Origin: an uncultured Pseudomonadota bacterium
GTDB taxonomy: Bacteria; Myxococcota_A; UBA9160; PR03
NCBI GenBank assembly: GCA_900696485.1
Contig: CAADGG010000064.1
Location: forward strand, 1 to 64,000
Reading direction: 5' to 3'
DNA length: 64,000 nucleotides
Of the stretch, positions 59,657-64,000 are shown in pieces (the stretch's first letter is position 1; each line of letters begins with the position of its first letter). The notes beneath the pieces were generated by a model, which saw only the letters and a list, made by a program, of their open reading frames with translations, had not been told where the DNA came from and ran no database searches. Position numbers and translations under genes: made by a program.

Positions 59657-61198
59657 ATGACCGAGAGCCCGCTCCACAACGCCGGCGGCTGGTTGCCGCG
59701 GCGCGCCGCACTCACCGGCCAGCGACTGGCCGTCCGGGAGTCGGCCCGGGCGCTCTCGTATGCGGCGCTCGAAGAGCGCTGCGCGCGCTGCGCCGGCTGG
59801 CTGCGGGCACAGGGAATCCGTGCAGGCGACCGGGTCGCGCTGCTGCTCGGCAATGGCTCCCCCTTCCTGGAAGTGGTCTTCGCAGCCGCCCGACTCGGCG
59901 CGATCGCCGTGCCGATCAACACCCGGCTCGCCCCCCCGGAAGTCCGAGACCTGCTCGATGACGCCGAGCCCTCCGTGCTGATCCACGAAGCCGCGCTGGA
60001 GGTCCTCGCCCGCCGCGCCGGCGCCGATGCCGCCCGCCCCCCACAGCGCCTCGCGGTCGGCGAACCGCAGGACGCCTACGAAGCGGCGTTGGCGGGCAGC
60101 GAGCCGTACCGCGACGTTGCGCCGGTGTCACCCGAGGATCCGATGATCCTGATGTACACGTCCGGCACGACGGGTGTGTCCAAGGGCGCCCTCCTGCCGC
60201 ACCGCAAGACGCTGTTCAACGCGCTCAATGCCCAGCTCTTCTTCGACTTGTCGGGGCGCGACCGGGTCCTGGTGCCGGTGCCGCTGTTCCACTCCTTCGG
60301 GCTCCAGATCCTCGCGATCCCGGCGCTCTACACCGGGGCGAGCGTATTCCTCGAACGTCACTTCGATGCCGCCGCGTTGTGGGACACCGTCGCTTTGGAG
60401 CGGATCACGTTCTTCGGCGGCGTACCGACGCAGTTCGGCGCCTTGCTCGAAGCGCTCGACGCCTCGGCCGGTCGCGAACTCGGAGCGCTTCGCTTCGCGT
60501 TCACCGCCGGCTCGGCGATGCCCGTCGATCGGATCCACGCCTTCCACGAACGCGGAATCCTCGTGAAGCAAGGATTCGGACAGACCGAGACCTCGATCCT
60601 GTGCTGCCTCGACTCGAGTGACGCGCTCCGCAAGGCCGGCAGTGTCGGTCGCCCGGTGTTCCACGCCGAGCTGCGTATCATCCGGCCGGCGGAACTCGGC
60701 CGACATGCATCCACGTGGAGGGACGTCGAACCTGGCGAGACCGGTGAGATCGTCGTCCGCGGCCCGATCACGATGAGCGGCTACTGGCGCCGTCCCGAAG
60801 CAAGTGCCGAGGTGCTTCGCGAAGAGGGCTGGCTTCGCACCGGAGATCTTGCCACGATCGACGACGAGGGGTTCATCACGCTCGTCGGCCGTGCGCGGGA
60901 GCTGTTCATCTCCGGCGGGGAGAACGTCTATCCCGCCCAAGTCGAGCAATGCTACGCCGCGCATCCGCTTGTCCGCGAGATTGCCGTGGTCGGCCAGGCG
61001 GATCCGCAGTGGGGCGAAGTCGGGTGCGCCTACGTGGTCCTGGCCGAAGGGGCCGCGCTCGATGCCGAGGCGCTGCGCGCGTGGGGCCGAGAACGACTCG
61101 CGTCGTTCAAGATCCCACGCCATTTCGTCGCGGTCGCGGCGCTGCCGCAAACGGTGACCGGGAAGATCCAGAAGCACCGGCTGCCGGCCCGGTCCTGA
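59657..61198 (+). CDS. AMP-dependent acyl-CoA synthetase/ligase
   Basis: A 513-residue ANL-superfamily enzyme forming acyl-AMP then acyl-CoA. A3 motif MILMYTSGTTGVSKGALLPH (about residue 162-181), A5 KQGFGQTETSIL, A8 WLRTGDLATIDDEGFITLVG, and the catalytic C-terminal Lys in LPQTVTGKIQKHRL. Substrate is not readable, but similarity in layout is to medium/long-chain fatty-acid or aryl-acid ligases. One of few plus-strand genes, divergent from the MaoC-like gene. Confidence 0.92.
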   Translation: MTESPLHNAGGWLPRRAALTGQRLAVRESARALSYAALEERCARCAGWLRAQGIRAGDRVALLLGNGSPFLEVVFAAARLGAIAVPINTRLAPPEVRDLLDDAEPSVLIHEAALEVLARRAGADAARPPQRLAVGEPQDAYEAALAGSEPYRDVAPVSPEDPMILMYTSGTTGVSKGALLPHRKTLFNALNAQLFFDLSGRDRVLVPVPLFHSFGLQILAIPALYTGASVFLERHFDAAALWDTVALERITFFGGVPTQFGALLEALDASAGRELGALRFAFTAGSAMPVDRIHAFHERGILVKQGFGQTETSILCCLDSSDALRKAGSVGRPVFHAELRIIRPAELGRHASTWRDVEPGETGEIVVRGPITMSGYWRRPEASAEVLREEGWLRTGDLATIDDEGFITLVGRARELFISGGENVYPAQVEQCYAAHPLVREIAVVGQADPQWGEVGCAYVVLAEGAALDAEALRAWGRERLASFKIPRHFVAVAALPQTVTGKIQKHRLPARS

Positions 61199-61248
61199 CG
61201 CCGGGGCGGCCACGTCGCGAACCGCTCCTGGAACCTGCGAGCGCTCGC

Positions 61249-62307
61249 TCAACTCGGGCCGCCCCACTGCCGTCGGACGGCTGCGACGATCGGCTCGACG
61301 GCCTCTCCACTCGGATCCAGGATCGCCTCGCCGTGCGGCTCCCGAGGTCCCCAGCGATCGGCGTTCGGCTGCCGGAAGATCGCCACGGTCGGTGCCCCTG
61401 AGGCGACCGCGAGATGCATCGGCCCGGCATCCGGCGTGACGACGGCAACGCAGCGCGAGAGCAGCGCCGCAACCCGCCGCACATCCGGCTCACGCACGAA
61501 GGTCGCGGGCGAGAGTGCAGTGCGGATCTCGTTCTCCCGGGTCCGCTCCTCCGGGCCGATGAAGACCAATGGACGCAGTCCGTCACCCCGCAACCTCGAC
61601 ACGACGGCGGCAGCAGTCGGGAGCGGCCAACTCTTTCCCTTGCGTTCGCGCCCGCCGACGAAGATCCCGAGCACCGGTTCCGTCCCCGACTCCTGCAGGC
61701 TCGACAGGGCCCACTCGATCTCCTCCGGCGCGAACACGATCTGCCGTTCGTGCTCCGAGACGACTCCGAGGCGGCGCAGATACTCCCGCAGGCGATCGAT
61801 CTTGTGGCGTGCATCCGACGGCTCGACCGTGCTGGTGAAATAGACGTTGCCTTGCCTTCGTCGACAGCCGATGCGATGCGTGGCGCCCGAAGCACAGACC
61901 AGCAGACCTCCGAGCGAGCTGGTCGCGAGGCTCAGGTGGATGGCAGCGGCGTAGTGCTGCCGGCGAAGCATCGCGACGATCTGCGCCAGCCGATGGGCAA
62001 CGCCGACATCCGTCCGCGATAGCGCCCAGATCCGCTCGAGCCGCTGGCCGCGCATCACGGCCGGTGCCGCGGGACCCCCGAGAAAGTCGAAGACCGTCTT
62101 CGGACACGATTCGGCCAGCGCCGACACCGCCGACGTGGCGAGGACCGTGTTCCCGAGCCGGAAGTTCACATGGACCAGCAGGACCCGGTCGAGCGAGGTG
62201 AGGTCGGGCAGCGGGTGGTCCCCGGGCACCGCGAGCGGCACCGCGAGGCGCAAGATGGCCGCACGGACCCGTCGGCGCAGTCGATGCAGCGAGAGTCCAT
62301 CCGACAC
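61249..62307 (-). CDS. Family 9 glycosyltransferase (LPS heptosyltransferase type)
   Basis: A 352-residue GT-B enzyme. The N-terminal domain starts at VLLVHVNFRLGNTVLATSAV (residues 42-61), the equivalent of the R-LG-D/N acceptor loop of RfaC/RfaF. The C-terminal donor domain has IFVGGRERKGKSWPLPTAAA and VAVVTPDAGPMHLAVASGAP, the ADP-heptose-binding region. Probably adds heptose or a related sugar to LPS core on the inner-membrane face. It stands alone; no other LPS gene is in view. GTG start at 62307. Confidence 0.9.
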   Translation of the reverse strand: MSDGLSLHRLRRRVRAAILRLAVPLAVPGDHPLPDLTSLDRVLLVHVNFRLGNTVLATSAVSALAESCPKTVFDFLGGPAAPAVMRGQRLERIWALSRTDVGVAHRLAQIVAMLRRQHYAAAIHLSLATSSLGGLLVCASGATHRIGCRRRQGNVYFTSTVEPSDARHKIDRLREYLRRLGVVSEHERQIVFAPEEIEWALSSLQESGTEPVLGIFVGGRERKGKSWPLPTAAAVVSRLRGDGLRPLVFIGPEERTRENEIRTALSPATFVREPDVRRVAALLSRCVAVVTPDAGPMHLAVASGAPTVAIFRQPNADRWGPREPHGEAILDPSGEAVEPIVAAVRRQWGGPS

Positions 62308-62341
62308 GATGCGACCGCGCAGTCCGCCGCGCAGGACTTCG

Positions 62342-62418
62342 TGGTGGCGGTGGGCGGACTCGAACCGCCGACACGCGGCTTATGAAACCGCTGCTCTAAC
62401 CTGCTGAGCTACACCGCC
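62342..62418 (-). tRNA. tRNA-Met (CAT anticodon), CCA encoded
   Basis: Minus strand: acceptor GGCGGTG/CACCGCC, D arm GCTC-AGCAGGTTA-GAGC, anticodon loop TTCATAA giving CAT, T arm GGCGG-TTCGAGT-CCGCC, discriminator A and encoded CCA (62342-62344). A paired 1:72 position rules out the initiator. CAT could also be the lysidine-modified tRNA-Ile2, but overall it resembles elongator Met. Confidence 0.93.
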
Positions 62419-62447
62419 CCAAGGCCCAGGGCGCGCGACGAAACCCG

Positions 62448-62461
62448 CCCCGGAAGCGGGG
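62448..62461 (-). terminator. Hairpin after the FlgO/CsgG-like gene, probable terminator
   Basis: CCCCG-CTTC-CGGGG on the minus strand, followed by CGGGTTTCG, lies 20 bp past the gene stop and 30 bp before the tRNA-Met 5' end. The stem is short and the T-run weak. Confidence 0.4.
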
Positions 62462-62481
62462 GTGGAAACTAGCGCAAGCGC

Positions 62482-63138
62482 CTATTCGCGCTCGGAGCCA
62501 GGGGGAGCCGGCGGCGCGCCGGGCTCGGGCTCGCGGGGCATGCGGGCGGCACCGAGTGCATCGACCGTCCGCTCGAGCGCCTCGACCCGCCGGCGAAGTT
62601 CTGCGACCTCTCCGCCCGAGCCCGCCGGGCCGGGCCCGGAACCGACCGGCGACGCTGCATCGGCCCCGTCGAGCATGTACCCCGTCAGCCGCTCCGAAAC
62701 CCCTTCGAGCATCGGGATGAGGGCCCCGAGCGTCGTCGCCTGCGCGAACACCTGATGCGGCTCACCGTCGTCGTCACGGACCCGTGCGCACTGCAGATCG
62801 AGACTGGCCCCCTCCCCGAAGCGCGTGAACGACCCGTAGATCACCCAGGCGGCACCGGCCTCGCGGCCAGCCGCCCGCGCCGCCTCGGGATCGGTCGTCG
62901 CGGCCGTCGCATCCGAGACCTTCAGGATGGCGATGCGCGGATCGCGGCCCAGACGCGCAACCAGCATGTCGGCGAGACCACCCTGGAGGTACTCGCGACC
63001 CTCACTGCTCTGGACCACGACGGGCAACAGGGCCACGCGCACCCGCTCGGCCCTGGCGGGCATCGCGGTCGCGAGCAGCGCCGAGACCGCCAGCAGCAGC
63101 ACGCGGCGCCACCTCACGAAATCCAGCGCTCGACGCAA
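62482..63138 (-). CDS. Exported FlgO/CsgG-like protein with coiled-coil, proline-rich tail
   Basis: A 218-residue protein. Signal peptide with basic n-region RRALDFVRWRR and core VLLLAVSALLATAMPARAE. The mature domain (residues 35-145) has RVRVALLPVVVQSSEGREYL, LADMLVARLGRDPRIAILKV and AGREAGAAWVIYGSFTRFGE, a pattern like the FlgO/CsgG/TolB-N outer-membrane-associated fold. Residues 175-200 form a short coiled coil; the end is Pro/Gly-rich. TTG at 63138 is preferred because GGAGG lies 8 nt upstream; a GTG at 63117 is the alternative. Confidence 0.75.
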   Translation of the reverse strand: MRRALDFVRWRRVLLLAVSALLATAMPARAERVRVALLPVVVQSSEGREYLQGGLADMLVARLGRDPRIAILKVSDATAATTDPEAARAAGREAGAAWVIYGSFTRFGEGASLDLQCARVRDDDGEPHQVFAQATTLGALIPMLEGVSERLTGYMLDGADAASPVGSGPGPAGSGGEVAELRRRVEALERTVDALGAARMPREPEPGAPPAPPGSERE

Positions 63139-63205
63139 GCCGCAGACCTCCGCTCGACACGGAATCCGCGGGAGGATTCCCGGGATTCGCTCGCCGTGCG
63201 ACGAG

Positions 63206-63234
63206 GTTCTACTACCGGCGCCCGAACGGGTCAA
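63206..63234 (-). promoter_or_regulatory. Sigma70-type promoter of the FlgO/CsgG-like gene
   Basis: TTGACC (63229-63234) and TAGAAC (63206-63211) with 17 bp between them on the minus strand, about 70-95 bp before the TTG start. Confidence 0.6.
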
Positions 63235-63273
63235 GCGCCGTACCGTCCAAGAGCGAACGCACGGCGTCGGCTC

Positions 63274-64000
63274 TCAGCGGGACCCGGGGCGCCGTTCGCT
63301 CGGGAGGATCATGCGGAAGGTCGCTCCCCGCCCTTCCAGGCTTTCCACCTCGATCTGTCCATCGTGGTCCTGGACGATCCGATGACAGATCATCAAGCCG
63401 AGGCCGGAGCCCTGATCGGGAGCCTTGGTCGTGAAGAACGGATCGAAGACCCGGTCGAGGTCCTCGTGGCTGATCCCGCACCCGTCGTCCACGATCTCCA
63501 GACAGGCTGCTTCGGCCCCGTCGATTCCCGCCGCACCGAGTCGCATGGTCACCCGGCCCCTCGGTCGATCCGAGTGCCTGGGCCCGGCCGGCTTCTCGGC
63601 CGCATGGATCGCATTGAGCAGCAAGTTCAGGGCGGCCTGATGGAGGTGGTCGCGAACTCCCACGACCTTCGGCAGCTCATCCCTCCGCTCGATCTCGACG
63701 TCGACACAGGCACGCGTTGCCTGCGGCGAAAGTAGCGTCACGACGTCCAGCGCGATCTCGTGCAGGTCGCAGGTCGTTCGAGACGGTTCGCTGCCCGCCT
63801 CCCGGCCAAGGCTTCCCATCGTCCGGACGAGCGACTGGATCCGGTCGACTTCACGCAGCGTGAGGTCGTGGTACGCCACCCAGAACTCATGATCGTCCTC
63901 GCGACGTTTGGCCGGTGCCAGCGACAGGAAGGTTCGGATGGCGACGAGCGGATTGTTGATCTCGTGAGCCAAGCCGGCGGCCAGGGTCCCCAGGGTGCCG
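63274..64000 (-). CDS. Sensor histidine kinase, N-terminus beyond the window
   Basis: The visible 240 or so residues are a transmitter module: H-box GLAAGLAHEINNPL-like (LAAGLAHEINNPLVAIRTF in part) with the phospho-accepting His, an N box HLHQAALNLLLNAIHAAE, G1 VDDGCGISHEDLDRVFDPFF and G2 DQGSGLGLMICHRIVQDHDG. NtrB/ZraS-like HisKA-HATPase arrangement. The sensor region, partner regulator and start lie off the right edge. The frame continues open to base 64000. Its stop is 135 bp upstream of the FlgO/CsgG-like start. Confidence 0.93.
   Translation of the reverse strand, partial: GTLGTLAAGLAHEINNPLVAIRTFLSLAPAKRREDDHEFWVAYHDLTLREVDRIQSLVRTMGSLGREAGSEPSRTTCDLHEIALDVVTLLSPQATRACVDVEIERRDELPKVVGVRDHLHQAALNLLLNAIHAAEKPAGPRHSDRPRGRVTMRLGAAGIDGAEAACLEIVDDGCGISHEDLDRVFDPFFTTKAPDQGSGLGLMICHRIVQDHDGQIEVESLEGRGATFRMILPSERRPGSR

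Overview
The window is a G+C-rich (roughly two-thirds G+C), gene-dense bacterial chromosome segment. No insertion sequence, phage gene or CRISPR array was seen. The gene set points to a Gram-negative bacterium: an IHF alpha subunit, an LPS-type family 9 glycosyltransferase, a PEP-CTERM sorting signal, and the order pheS-pheT-ihfA-merR. DUF4388-type and MglA-type signalling proteins, a MoxR/VWA pair and paired B12 mutases suit the deltaproteobacterial/Myxococcota-like part of the tree. That placement is inference. Almost every gene lies on the minus strand; the plus-strand exceptions are a hypothetical plus MFS transporter pair, a trypsin-like protein and an AMP-dependent ligase. Neighbours commonly overlap by 1 or 4 nt (TGATG, ATGA, GTGA), so long co-translated operons are likely.

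Layout, left to right. 0-2 kb: tRNA-Pro and a small MFS operon. 2-9.4 kb: a translation block read thrS-infC-rpmI-rplT-pheS-pheT-ihfA-merR, with infC starting on a rare ATC codon, then tRNA-Val. 9.5-17 kb: guaB-guaA-dnaE and an exported protein, with a 7-bp tandem repeat in the guaB leader. 17-22.3 kb: a three-gene signalling operon (receiver-GAF-degenerate GGDEF; pseudo-receiver-DUF4388-pseudo-GTPase; cyclic-nucleotide-binding protein) and miaB. 22.3-22.7 kb: the only gene-free stretch over 300 bp, holding palindromes, a perfect 14-bp terminator hairpin and a candidate small RNA. 22.7-27.5 kb: VWA/MoxR pair, ribBA and an MglA-like GTPase. 27.6-41.7 kb: acyl-CoA metabolism, as merR-icmF-mutase-meaB and thiolase-hydroxyacyl-CoA dehydrogenase-HMG-CoA lyase-carboxyltransferase, with a trypsin-like pseudopeptidase and an O-methyltransferase between. 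41.7-58.7 kb: housekeeping (iscS-mnmA-rnc-era; lysC; tsaE-nnr-pdxJ-like-glmM-ybbR-cdaA-folP; ftsH; tilS). 58.7-64 kb: MaoC-like dehydratase, acyl-CoA ligase, glycosyltransferase, tRNA-Met, a FlgO/CsgG-like exported protein and the start-truncated end of a histidine kinase.

How the genes fit together. The mutase cluster would isomerise methylmalonyl-CoA and isobutyryl-CoA, and the adjacent thiolase/dehydrogenase/lyase/carboxylase cluster would handle short-chain and leucine-type acyl-CoAs, together suggesting amino-acid or branched-chain acid catabolism. CdaA, YbbR and GlmM form the known c-di-AMP/cell-wall module. The least conventional content is a set of proteins that keep a fold but lose its chemistry: a PdxJ homologue without active-site residues, a trypsin-like protein without His and Ser, and the pseudo-domains of the signalling operon. 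Five minus-strand promoters share the pattern TTGAC-N17-TA.
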